A stretch of 7,199 bases of DNA from Chlamydiota bacterium (GTDB lineage: Bacteria; Chlamydiota; Chlamydiia; Chlamydiales; JAJFMB01), in the NCBI GenBank assembly GCA_021772355.1, contig JAJFMB010000075.1, positions 1 to 7,199 on the forward strand, read 5' to 3'. The translations under genes were made by a program, and so were the position numbers. Every line of letters begins with the position of its first letter. The first letter of the stretch is position 1. The notes beneath the pieces are model-generated. The model did no database searches, was not told the origin of the DNA, and worked only from the letters and a program-made list of their open reading frames with translations. Below are positions 1 through 5,913 of this stretch, in pieces.

Positions 1-829
1 CTTCTCCACAACCCACTGTAAAGGTTTTGTGGTCGAGTAGTTCTCCCGGTTCGCCTCTATGAACTCTATCAACTTGAGAGCCGTAAATTTTAAGGCGTTT
101 TTGCTGCCCCTTAACCTTCACTGTGCACCAAGCTCCTGGAATCGGACTTGTTCCGCGAATAAGATTATGAATTTTTTCTGAAGGTTGGTTCCAAAAAATC
201 TCACAATCCTCAAGTTCAACACGTGGAGCAAAGGTCACCTTATCGTGATCTTGAGGAATACGTTTGATAATCCCCTTTTGAAAGTCTTGGATCACTTGAA
301 AAAGCAGCGGTTTACCAGCTTCACAAAGTGCCTTCTCAAGTTCTGCAAGAGTGGTGTTCTCATTGATGGGAACAGTTTGCATTTCAATAATATCTCCGGC
401 ATCCATCTTCTTAACCATGTGCATAACGGTCACTCCGCTTTGTTGATCACCATTGATTAAACAGTGATGGATCGGGGCGGCACCTCGATATTGAGGTAAA
501 AGACTTGCGTGGAGATTAATGCATCCGAGTTTCGGCATATCCAAGAGATGTTGCTTAATAATTTCCCCATAGGCCACCACAACAAAGAGGTCCGCATCAT
601 ACTTTTGAAGCGTTTCGGCAAAATCAGGAGATGAAGCAAGCTCAGGCTGGAAGATGGGTAGGGAGGAATTTTGTGCCACAAGCTTGACAGGTGTGGGTTG
701 GGGGGTGCCTGATCGCCCTTTAGGCTTATCAGGTTTGCTGACGACCGCTGCAATATTAACTTTTCGGTCGATCAAGTACTGAAGAACGTGAGCGGCAAAT
801 TGCGGTGTTCCAAAAAAAACAATTTTCAT
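1..829 (-). CDS. fmt: Methionyl-tRNA formyltransferase, 3' end cut by window edge
   Basis: This enzyme transfers a formyl group from 10-formyltetrahydrofolate to Met-tRNA(fMet) in the cytoplasm, which allows initiation with formylmethionine. Translating the minus strand from the ATG at 829 gives 276 uninterrupted codons down to the edge. The start MKIVFFGTPQFA is typical of the family. The formyltransferase core follows, with INLHASLLP at about 104-112 and YRGAAP at 114-119. By alignment with the known enzyme the catalytic residues are N105, H107 and D143. The C-terminal tRNA-binding domain begins near residue 205 and lacks roughly its last 35-40 residues, judging by the usual length of about 310-320. 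The start codon overlaps the lpxA stop by one base (TAATG). No well-placed SD is seen, so initiation probably depends on coupling to lpxA translation. No frameshift is visible. Identity is secure; only the missing end is unknown. Confidence 0.95.
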   Translation of the reverse strand, partial: MKIVFFGTPQFAAHVLQYLIDRKVNIAAVVSKPDKPKGRSGTPQPTPVKLVAQNSSLPIFQPELASSPDFAETLQKYDADLFVVVAYGEIIKQHLLDMPKLGCINLHASLLPQYRGAAPIHHCLINGDQQSGVTVMHMVKKMDAGDIIEMQTVPINENTTLAELEKALCEAGKPLLFQVIQDFQKGIIKRIPQDHDKVTFAPRVELEDCEIFWNQPSEKIHNLIRGTSPIPGAWCTVKVKGQQKRLKIYGSQVDRVHRGEPGELLDHKTFTVGCGE

Positions 830-1662
830 TAGTTCGCTAAAAGAACCTTCTTATCTTCTTCAGACAATTTAGCCTCTTCTTGCAAACACACTAATCCCCG
901 CTTAGTTTCCTTGCAAAATGATAGCCATTTATCGATTTCAGGAAGCGAAGGCAGCTCCTTTTCGATCATTTGAAGCGCTTCTTGCAAAGAGTGTTTCGAA
1001 CGATAAATCAGCTTAAAGGCCTTAGTTAGCGCGGTTCTTGTTTCTAGAGAAAATCCATGTCGCTTTAATCCGATTAAATTGAGACCAGCAACCTCAAAAG
1101 GGCGTCCGGATCCTATTGTGTAGGGAGGGACATCGCAAGGAATTCCGCTCATTCCCCCAATCATAGCATGACAACCAACGCGCACCTGTTGGTGAATTCC
1201 TGTCATACCACCTATATTAACATAGTCCTCAATCACGACATGACCCGCTAAAGCAGCATTATTGCTCATGGTCACATGATTGCCCACTTTGCAGTCGTGA
1301 GCGATGTGACAATAGGCCATAATAAAGCATTCATCTCCAACATGCACCGTAGAGTTTTCAATGGAAGAGGAGTTAATGGTCACATACTCTCTGATTTCGC
1401 AGTTTTTACCGATATGAACGAATGTCTGCTCTCCACGATACTTACGATTTTGTGGTTTCGTCCCGATACTAACAAAAGTGTAGATTGTCGTTCCCTCGCC
1501 AATGGTAGTATTACCATCGATGTAGGCGTAGGATTTGATTGTCACATGATCGTGTAGTGTGACATTCTCCTTAACGACAGCGAAAGGTTCGACAACGACA
1601 TTGTTGCCAATTTTAGCACCTGGTTCAATGACGGCAGAGGGATGAATGGAATTATTGCTCAT
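829..1662 (-). CDS. lpxA: UDP-N-acetylglucosamine O-acyltransferase (LpxA)
   Basis: This enzyme catalyses the first step of lipid A synthesis, moving an acyl chain from acyl-ACP to the 3-OH of UDP-GlcNAc in the cytoplasm. The 277-residue protein has the full family length. Residues 1 to about 190 are hexapeptide repeats of a left-handed beta helix (IHPSAVIEPGAKIG, then many V/I-G-x-x turns). The signature AHDCKVGNHVTMSNNAALAG spans 121-140, with H122 as the expected catalytic base. IGGMTGIHQ (150-158) and DVPPYTIG (177-184) follow, then NLIGLKRHGFS (195-205) opens the helical C-terminal domain. By eye, G170 aligns with the E. coli chain-length ruler glycine, which would suit a 14-carbon acyl donor; this is inference from remembered E. 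coli numbering. Chlamydial LpxA is reported to use non-hydroxylated myristoyl-ACP. The gene starts 43 nt after the fabZ stop, has only a weak SD-like GGG, and shares one base with fmt. Confidence 0.97.
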   Translation of the reverse strand: MSNNSIHPSAVIEPGAKIGNNVVVEPFAVVKENVTLHDHVTIKSYAYIDGNTTIGEGTTIYTFVSIGTKPQNRKYRGEQTFVHIGKNCEIREYVTINSSSIENSTVHVGDECFIMAYCHIAHDCKVGNHVTMSNNAALAGHVVIEDYVNIGGMTGIHQQVRVGCHAMIGGMSGIPCDVPPYTIGSGRPFEVAGLNLIGLKRHGFSLETRTALTKAFKLIYRSKHSLQEALQMIEKELPSLPEIDKWLSFCKETKRGLVCLQEEAKLSEEDKKVLLAN

Positions 1663-1705
1663 GTGGACCCGTTATTTTTGATTTTCCTTTAATTTTTTTA
1701 CTATC

Positions 1706-2167
1706 TTAAATTTGGTCTTTGTCCACAAGGGCAAAACCGACTTCAGCTTGAACAGCAACTTTATCATTGTTCACAAGTGCTAAAGCTTTAACACGTCCCC
1801 CTTTGCTACTAAAGTGAATCCCCTCAGCATGCAGGTATAGGACATCTCCTGGTCGAACAGGATTACGAAATTTTGCATTCGAGACATTTAGGAGAAGTGC
1901 TGTTTTCTTGCACTCTTCTTTTAAATGGACTAAAACGCCACCCGTTTGAGCTAAAGCTTCCAATATTAGAACCCCCGGCATAATGGGCGCTCCGGGAAAA
2001 TGTCCCTGAAAAAAAGCTTCATTAATTGTTACGTTTTTCAAGCCTACAATAGTTCCTTTCTCCAGATCAAGCTCTAGAATTTTATCGACAAGAAGAAAAG
2101 GATAGCGATGAGGAAGAATTTTAATAACTTCCTTAACATCAAGATTTTTTTTGTTAATCTCACTCAT
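1706..2167 (-). CDS. fabZ: 3-hydroxyacyl-[acyl-carrier-protein] dehydratase (FabZ)
   Basis: FabZ removes water from (3R)-hydroxyacyl-ACP during type II fatty acid elongation in the cytoplasm. Read from the second ATG the protein has 153 residues, the normal size of a single hot-dog domain. ILPHRYPFLLVDKI at 17-30 is the family N-terminal signature. GHFPGAPIMPGVLILEALAQ at 55-74 carries the active-site H56 and E70. Two in-frame ATGs exist, at 2173 and 2167. I chose 2167 because it forms an ATGA overlap with the lpxC stop and lies 8 nt after a GGAG, whereas that GGAG is only 2 nt from the 2173 ATG. Placement between lpxC and lpxA is common in bacteria; it links fatty acid and lipid A synthesis, which draw on the same kind of acyl-ACP substrate. 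Function is secure; the start choice adds or removes only two residues. Confidence 0.96.
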   Translation of the reverse strand: MSEINKKNLDVKEVIKILPHRYPFLLVDKILELDLEKGTIVGLKNVTINEAFFQGHFPGAPIMPGVLILEALAQTGGVLVHLKEECKKTALLLNVSNAKFRNPVRPGDVLYLHAEGIHFSSKGGRVKALALVNNDKVAVQAEVGFALVDKDQI

Positions 2168-3063
2168 GAGCATTTCTCCATCATGACGCAGCGATTGATT
2201 TCCTTCGCAAAAGCGTAATTTGAGGCGTGTCCTCCACGAATTGCAATAATATGCGCGTGAAGATCAAAACCGAGCAATCCTAAATCGCCAATCATATCCA
2301 AAACTTTATGCCTTACCATTTCATCGGAAAAGAACAGGCCGCCTTTGCTAAACACAGCATCATCTTTGATGACAACAGCATTATCAAGACTTCCGCCTTT
2401 TATTAATCCGGCATCCATCAAAGCAGCTACCTCGTCATATAGAGAAAATGTGCGGCAAGGAGCAATTTCCTTTTTGAAAATCTCTTCCGTTATATCAGAA
2501 GAAAAAAACTGACAAGCCAAATAAGGAGTTTTAGGATAGTGCAGTGTGTAGCTAATTTTAAACCCTTCAAAAGGCAAAGCGACAATGCTGATATCACCCT
2601 CACTCCAGTAAATAGACTCTTGAATCTTTACAATTGCAACATCCTCTTGCTGAGAAACAACTCCAACTTCTTCTATCATGTCGATAAAAACGTCAGAGCT
2701 TCCGTTTCCCACCGGAGGTTCCATATTAGATAGTTCTACTATGAGATTATCAACCTGCATAGCGCGAATTGCAGCCATCACATGTTCTATCGTGTAAATA
2801 CGTACATCCCCAATACCAATAGTAGTATTGCGGGACGTGTCACAAACACTATTTAAAACCGCAGGTATACAGGGTTGATCAGGAAGATCAGTTCGTTTAA
2901 ATATAATTCCTGTCCCAACAGGTGCCGGCACAAATCGCATAACAACCTTTTCACCAGTATGAATCCCTATTCCTGAATAGGTTACATCTTGGAGTAGCGT
3001 TTGCGCTTGTCGATAACTAATCTGCTGTGCGGAGCCCTCTGGTTGCACGAAAATCGATCCCAT
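2164..3063 (-). CDS. lpxC: UDP-3-O-acyl-N-acetylglucosamine deacetylase (LpxC)
   Basis: LpxC is the zinc-dependent deacetylase of the first committed step of lipid A synthesis, acting on the LpxA product in the cytoplasm. The 299-residue protein shows both repeated domains. Zinc ligands by family alignment are H94 (in YTIEHVMAA), H252 and D256 (in RHKVLDMIGDL). The general acid/base histidine is H279 in RGGHASNYAFAKEI. The motif SGIGIHTGEKV (30-40) starts domain I, and EPPVGNGSSDVFIDMI (115-130) is also typical. Some 20-25 residues precede the usual family start, so the N-terminus is a little long. The ATG at 3063 has an AGGA directly abutting it, which is poor spacing; an in-frame GTG at codon 6 is an alternative. 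The stop overlaps fabZ by 4 nt. A promoter candidate lies directly upstream, so this is probably the first gene of an lpxC-fabZ-lpxA-fmt transcript. Confidence 0.97.
   Translation of the reverse strand: MGSIFVQPEGSAQQISYRQAQTLLQDVTYSGIGIHTGEKVVMRFVPAPVGTGIIFKRTDLPDQPCIPAVLNSVCDTSRNTTIGIGDVRIYTIEHVMAAIRAMQVDNLIVELSNMEPPVGNGSSDVFIDMIEEVGVVSQQEDVAIVKIQESIYWSEGDISIVALPFEGFKISYTLHYPKTPYLACQFFSSDITEEIFKKEIAPCRTFSLYDEVAALMDAGLIKGGSLDNAVVIKDDAVFSKGGLFFSDEMVRHKVLDMIGDLGLLGFDLHAHIIAIRGGHASNYAFAKEINRCVMMEKCS
2176..2179 (-). promoter_or_regulatory. Ribosome binding site deciding the fabZ start
   Basis: GGAG on the minus strand lies inside the end of lpxC. It is 8 nt from the ATG at 2167 and only 2 nt from the ATG at 2173. 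This spacing, with the ATGA stop-start overlap, favours 2167 as the fabZ start and suggests translational coupling to lpxC. Confidence 0.6.
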
Positions 3064-3088
3064 TCCTAAATCTTTAGAGTAAGAATCT

Positions 3089-3118
3089 ATTGTACAAATG
3101 TCATAAGATTCTCATCAA
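3089..3118 (-). promoter_or_regulatory. Predicted sigma70/sigma66-type promoter for lpxC-fabZ-lpxA-fmt
   Basis: On the minus strand TTGATG (3118-3113) is followed after 18 nt by TACAAT (3094-3089). These match the -35 consensus at 4 of 6 and the -10 consensus at 5 of 6 bases. Transcription would begin near 3082, giving a leader of about 19 nt before the lpxC ATG. It sits in the 58-nt gap after lnt, so lpxC could be transcribed independently of lnt as well as by readthrough. This is a motif call only. Confidence 0.55.
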
Positions 3119-3121
3119 GAG

Positions 3122-4801
3122 CTATTTTCTTCTGGGCGAAATAAAGAACAATAATAAATTAATAAGACAAAATCCTATGATCATCCCATCCCCGAGATAC
3201 GAATAAAAAGTTTGGTAGGTATACATCGGCACATTGACATAGAGAGAATCGGAAATCCATTCCTGGTTTTTATCCCCTTTCCCTAAAATAGCAACATCTC
3301 GACCCAAACTATCAACAACTCCGGTTACACCTGTATTACATGCCCGTGCCAGAGGAATCCCATTTTCAACTGTTCTCAATTTAGAATGATCAAAATGCTG
3401 TTGAGGCAGACGGGAATTGGGATACCAGACATCACTTGTCACATTCACCAATATTTCTGCCCCCTCAACGCGATTTTCTCGCATCATATCCCCAAAGGTT
3501 TCTTCATAACAAATTGTCACACCAAAGGGAGTAGAATGACGACGCATCACCTTTGCACATTGACCGCAAGTAAGAGATCCATGTATGCCGTAAGAGGCGC
3601 ACAATTCTCGGCAGCTTTCAAAGGGAATATATTCCCCCATAGGAACCAATACCCGTTTTTCATATCGCTCCACGCGATCCGCATGTGGCTGAAAGTACTG
3701 AGCGGCACTGTAATACTGAGTGTTAATTACCTGATTGTTATCATCATAAATATTCTCTGCATCTTCCAAACCAATCACAAGCCCGGAATTAAAAGTGTTG
3801 GCAATTGTTTTTGAAAAAAAAGCATTACTAACCAGCCACTGCCCATCTTGATTGACTGCCCAAGGAAGTTCCAGAGGAGGAAAGCGGGGATCTTCCAGCG
3901 ATTCTTCAAAAAGATGCTTTACAGCGTCGAGCGAGTACACGAATGAGTATGTTCCAAAAGGAACAGTGGCCTCCGGAAGAACAACCAAATCAACGGTTTT
4001 ATTCACTTGTTTTTTGAGGATAAAAAGAATTTGCTTCCACTCTTCCAATACAAAATCAACCATCTGCTTAGTGCTGTGAAATTGATACGCTTCTTCTGCT
4101 GGAAAAGCTGTTTGAACAAGCACCACTGAAAAAGGATTGCGATCCCCTTCTCTCATCTTCATCTCATGATACATTAAATGCGTCACCCCAAAAACATAAG
4201 GAGAAAGAACCATGAAACCCAATGCAGATAAACGCCCCAACGTAATGCCGCGGCACCAAACATATAAAGCGACCAAATTAACAAGCATCACCCAAAAAGT
4301 CATTCCAAAGGCTCCCCAAATGGAGGCTGTTTGCAAAGAGTAGAGGTTTCCCGCTAGTGCCATACCCGCTGTATTGAACGCTATGCCTGCCATAAAGAAA
4401 AGACGCATCCATTCCATAACGGTCCACAAGCTTGCGATCACCAAAAGATCCGAGATCTTTTCCATGGAACGCCTTGTGATCAAAAGACTTAAAATACCAA
4501 ACTGCACACCTGCCGACAAAGAAAGCGCAACATGCACAACGTAAATGTACCAATACGGATGAGAAAGAAACCAAGAGAGTTGAACAAGTTGCACACCAGT
4601 CCCAAATGCTAGTCCAAGACAAAACCTTAGCAAGGGCCGCTGATAGCAAAGTAGGACCCTCCAAAATAAAGCGTACCCCACCACTGCAGCTACGGGTCCG
4701 AGCCACCAAATCCACGCAGGCTGCCCGAAAGCCACGCAACAAAAAGCGATAAAAAAAAGTGTGACCTGTTGAGGGACAGATAATAAATTAAGCGTTATCA
4801 T
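3122..4801 (-). CDS. lnt: Apolipoprotein N-acyltransferase (Lnt)
   Basis: Lnt is an inner-membrane enzyme that adds the third acyl chain, from phospholipid, to the N-terminal cysteine of lipoproteins. Read from the ATG at 4801 the protein has 559 residues. About seven hydrophobic segments lie between residues 10 and 206, then a periplasmic CN-hydrolase domain (about 225-515) and a final membrane segment near 539-554. The catalytic triad is visible: E277 in VVLPEATVPFG, K382 in YEKRVLVPMGEYIPFE and C431 in ICYEETF. The late signature VENGIPLARACNTGVTGVVD (478-497) also fits. An in-frame TTG at 4870 would add 23 residues, but it lies in the loop of a strong terminator hairpin, and the 4801 start leaves a normal short N-tail before the first membrane helix. 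Neither start has a good SD. Four extra cysteines (397, 401, 412, 415) lie between K382 and C431. Function is secure; the start is less so. Confidence 0.93.
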   Translation of the reverse strand: MITLNLLSVPQQVTLFFIAFCCVAFGQPAWIWWLGPVAAVVGYALFWRVLLCYQRPLLRFCLGLAFGTGVQLVQLSWFLSHPYWYIYVVHVALSLSAGVQFGILSLLITRRSMEKISDLLVIASLWTVMEWMRLFFMAGIAFNTAGMALAGNLYSLQTASIWGAFGMTFWVMLVNLVALYVWCRGITLGRLSALGFMVLSPYVFGVTHLMYHEMKMREGDRNPFSVVLVQTAFPAEEAYQFHSTKQMVDFVLEEWKQILFILKKQVNKTVDLVVLPEATVPFGTYSFVYSLDAVKHLFEESLEDPRFPPLELPWAVNQDGQWLVSNAFFSKTIANTFNSGLVIGLEDAENIYDDNNQVINTQYYSAAQYFQPHADRVERYEKRVLVPMGEYIPFESCRELCASYGIHGSLTCGQCAKVMRRHSTPFGVTICYEETFGDMMRENRVEGAEILVNVTSDVWYPNSRLPQQHFDHSKLRTVENGIPLARACNTGVTGVVDSLGRDVAILGKGDKNQEWISDSLYVNVPMYTYQTFYSYLGDGMIIGFCLINLLLFFISPRRK

Positions 4802-4847
4802 AGCACCAAGAATAGCAAAAAAACCTGATAAAAAAAAGAGATAACAA

Positions 4848-4882
4848 AAGAGCCGGCCTTTTGATTTCAAAGACCGGCTCTT
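4848..4882 (-). terminator. Rho-independent terminator after the DoxX genes
   Basis: Bases 4848-4861 pair with 4869-4882 around a 7-nt loop. As minus-strand RNA the stem has 14 pairs: nine starting AAGAGCCGG, one G-U wobble, then four more. Downstream comes UUUUGUUAU, of which the first two U are in the stem. As plus-strand RNA the wobble becomes a C-A mismatch, which supports the minus orientation. It begins 27 nt after the stop of the 143-residue DoxX gene and separates that unit from lnt. It also covers an in-frame TTG that could be mistaken for the lnt start. Confidence 0.8.
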
Positions 4883-4909
4883 AAAGAATTTTTAGTGCAA
4901 TTGCAAATT

Positions 4910-5341
4910 TTACTGTTTCACTTCTTTAGTTGAACAAGACCTATCGCAACCACAGCCTCCAGAACCGCAGGCCATTACATAGAGAAGACCGCCAACAATG
5001 CCTATTCCTTTAAGGAACATTACAAGCTCTAAATCGCGATCTGCACCATCCATTGTCCAAAAAGCATGGAGTGTTACAATATAACATATAACGTATGCAG
5101 CCAATACCAATGCCGCAAAGCGCGCCTTCCAACCAAGAATCAACATAATTCCAAAAACAATTTCAACAATCAGCGACACAATAATAATCCATGTAGCTGC
5201 ATCACCGGTAACACCTGTCAGCTCTTGAAAGTTTTGTATCGACGTATGAAATTCAAATATTTTATAAAAACCGTCCCAAATAAACGCTGCACTTAAACAC
5301 AAACGCCCAAGAAACATTAACAGTGAGCCAAAAGCCTTCAT
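4910..5341 (-). CDS. DoxX-family membrane protein with a cysteine-rich C-terminal tail
   Basis: This 143-residue protein has four predicted membrane segments, at about 5-25, 50-70, 74-94 and 107-124. It carries DoxX-type sequence: LGRLCLSAAFIWDGFYKIF (11-29), VEIVFGIMLILGWKAR (59-74), TLHAFW (90-95) and FLKGIGIVGGLLYV (109-122). DoxX proteins are small integral membrane proteins linked in some bacteria to redox stress or quinone-related functions, but the role here is unknown. Where DoxX proteins usually end in a GxGxxSxD-like stretch, this one has C125-x4-C130-x-C132-x3-C136 and then a charged tail. That could form disulfides or bind metal, which is inference. The ATG at 5341 has a strong SD (GGAGG at 5352-5348, 6 nt spacing). 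It lies 59 nt downstream of a second DoxX gene that resembles it and is probably co-transcribed with it, ending at the hairpin at 4848-4882. Confidence 0.85.
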   Translation of the reverse strand: MKAFGSLLMFLGRLCLSAAFIWDGFYKIFEFHTSIQNFQELTGVTGDAATWIIIVSLIVEIVFGIMLILGWKARFAALVLAAYVICYIVTLHAFWTMDGADRDLELVMFLKGIGIVGGLLYVMACGSGGCGCDRSCSTKEVKQ

Positions 5342-5400
5342 CCTCTTCCTCCGAATATTTCAAACTATTCTTTACCATTTACAATAATTCGGTATTTCAA

Positions 5401-5811
5401 TCAATCCGAAGATGTGACCCAATCTACACTCCATTTTCCGGCTCCATAGGTGATAACGTAGAGCAATCCCCCTAAGATATTGAGGTTCTTTAGGAAAAGA
5501 ATCATTTGCATCTGCATCTCAACTTCCGTTGCATTCCAAAAATCATGAAAGATTAGGGTTGTCGGAACAAGAAATAAGAACAAAACCATTGCTCCAACCC
5601 GAGCAAAAAAACCGATTAGAATCGCTAATCCCCCTAAAATCTCTATTGTAAGTGCTCCAAATAAGAAAAAAGGAACAAGCGTCATTCCCTTAGACATCAT
5701 ATAGTGCGTTGTCTCATTAAAGAAAAAAATCTTTCCTATTCCAGCCCAAATGAAAATCGCACTAATTAAAACCCTACCTAAAAGCGTTAGAAACGCAAAA
5801 AAAGACTTCAT
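5401..5811 (-). CDS. DoxX-family membrane protein, canonical form
   Basis: This is a 136-residue hydrophobic protein with four predicted membrane segments, at about 4-25, 46-66, 70-88 and 104-121. It has the usual DoxX features: LLGRVLISAIFIWAGIGKIF (10-29), EILGGLAILIGFFARVGA (57-74), HDFW (89-92), FLKNLNILGGLLYV (106-119) and the normal ending GAGKWSVDW (123-131). It lines up with the following gene along its whole length (GR-x3-SA-x-FIW-x-G-x2-KIF; FLK-x3-I-x-GGLLYV), so the two look like a tandem duplication. It lacks the cysteine tail of its neighbour and contains no cysteine at all. Start: ATG at 5811 with GGAAGG 5 nt upstream. It is the first gene of the probable two-gene unit, divergent from the methyltransferase gene. 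Its physiological role is not known. Confidence 0.85.
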   Translation of the reverse strand: MKSFFAFLTLLGRVLISAIFIWAGIGKIFFFNETTHYMMSKGMTLVPFFLFGALTIEILGGLAILIGFFARVGAMVLFLFLVPTTLIFHDFWNATEVEMQMQMILFLKNLNILGGLLYVITYGAGKWSVDWVTSSD

Positions 5812-5844
5812 AATACCCTTCCAAAGTTTAAATTATTAGATTTA

Positions 5845-5862
5845 CTGAAAAATATCCTTCAG
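5845..5862. repeat. Small inverted repeat in the divergent intergenic region
   Basis: CTGAA (5845-5849) and TTCAG (5858-5862) form an interrupted palindrome with an 8-nt centre. It is 34 nt upstream of the DoxX start at 5811 and 37 nt upstream of the -10 box for the methyltransferase gene. It could be an operator, but five-base arms are expected by chance in AT-rich DNA. Confidence 0.2.
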
Positions 5863-5898
5863 CGCAATCTATTTGTTTATTTTTTTATTTAAACCATT

Positions 5899-5904
5899 TA
5901 TAAT
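5899..5904 (+). promoter_or_regulatory. Consensus -10 box for the RsmB-like gene
   Basis: TATAAT lies 9 nt before the ATG at 5914. Upstream is a T-rich tract (5873-5890) with only weak -35 candidates: TTTATT with a 17-nt spacer, or TTGTTT with 20 nt. If the box is used, transcription would start within a few bases of the ATG, giving a leaderless or nearly leaderless mRNA. No SD is present, which agrees. AT-rich spacers are known to help some chlamydial sigma66 promoters. Confidence 0.5.
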
Positions 5905-5913
5905 GTTTCCATT

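Noticed and set aside
457..753. Minus-strand open frame of 98 codons inside fmt
   Set aside because: The fmt frame is continuous here and contains the catalytic motifs, so this is an out-of-frame shadow and not a frameshifted fmt.
812..819. Run of eight A (T8 in fmt codons 4-6) as a possible phase-variable tract
   Set aside because: It encodes the conserved V-F-F-G of the Fmt N-terminus; short homopolymers are common in this AT-rich DNA and nothing suggests switching of an essential gene.
185..1557. Plus-strand open frames antisense to fmt (185-460) and lpxA (1276-1557)
   Set aside because: Both lie opposite well-conserved coding sequence, and neither shows an SD, promoter or family motif.
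3386..3814. Plus-strand open frame of 142 codons antisense to lnt
   Set aside because: It lies fully inside the catalytic domain of lnt, has no recognisable protein motif or SD, and its composition follows from the opposite strand.
4278..4742. Minus-strand open frame of 154 codons in another frame of lnt
   Set aside because: It overlaps the membrane segments of lnt, which match the Lnt family in their own frame; the alternative protein shows no family features.
5863..5913. AT-rich stretch as a replication origin or attachment site
   Set aside because: There are no DnaA-box clusters, flanking repeats, integrase or tRNA gene; promoter spacing explains the AT bias.
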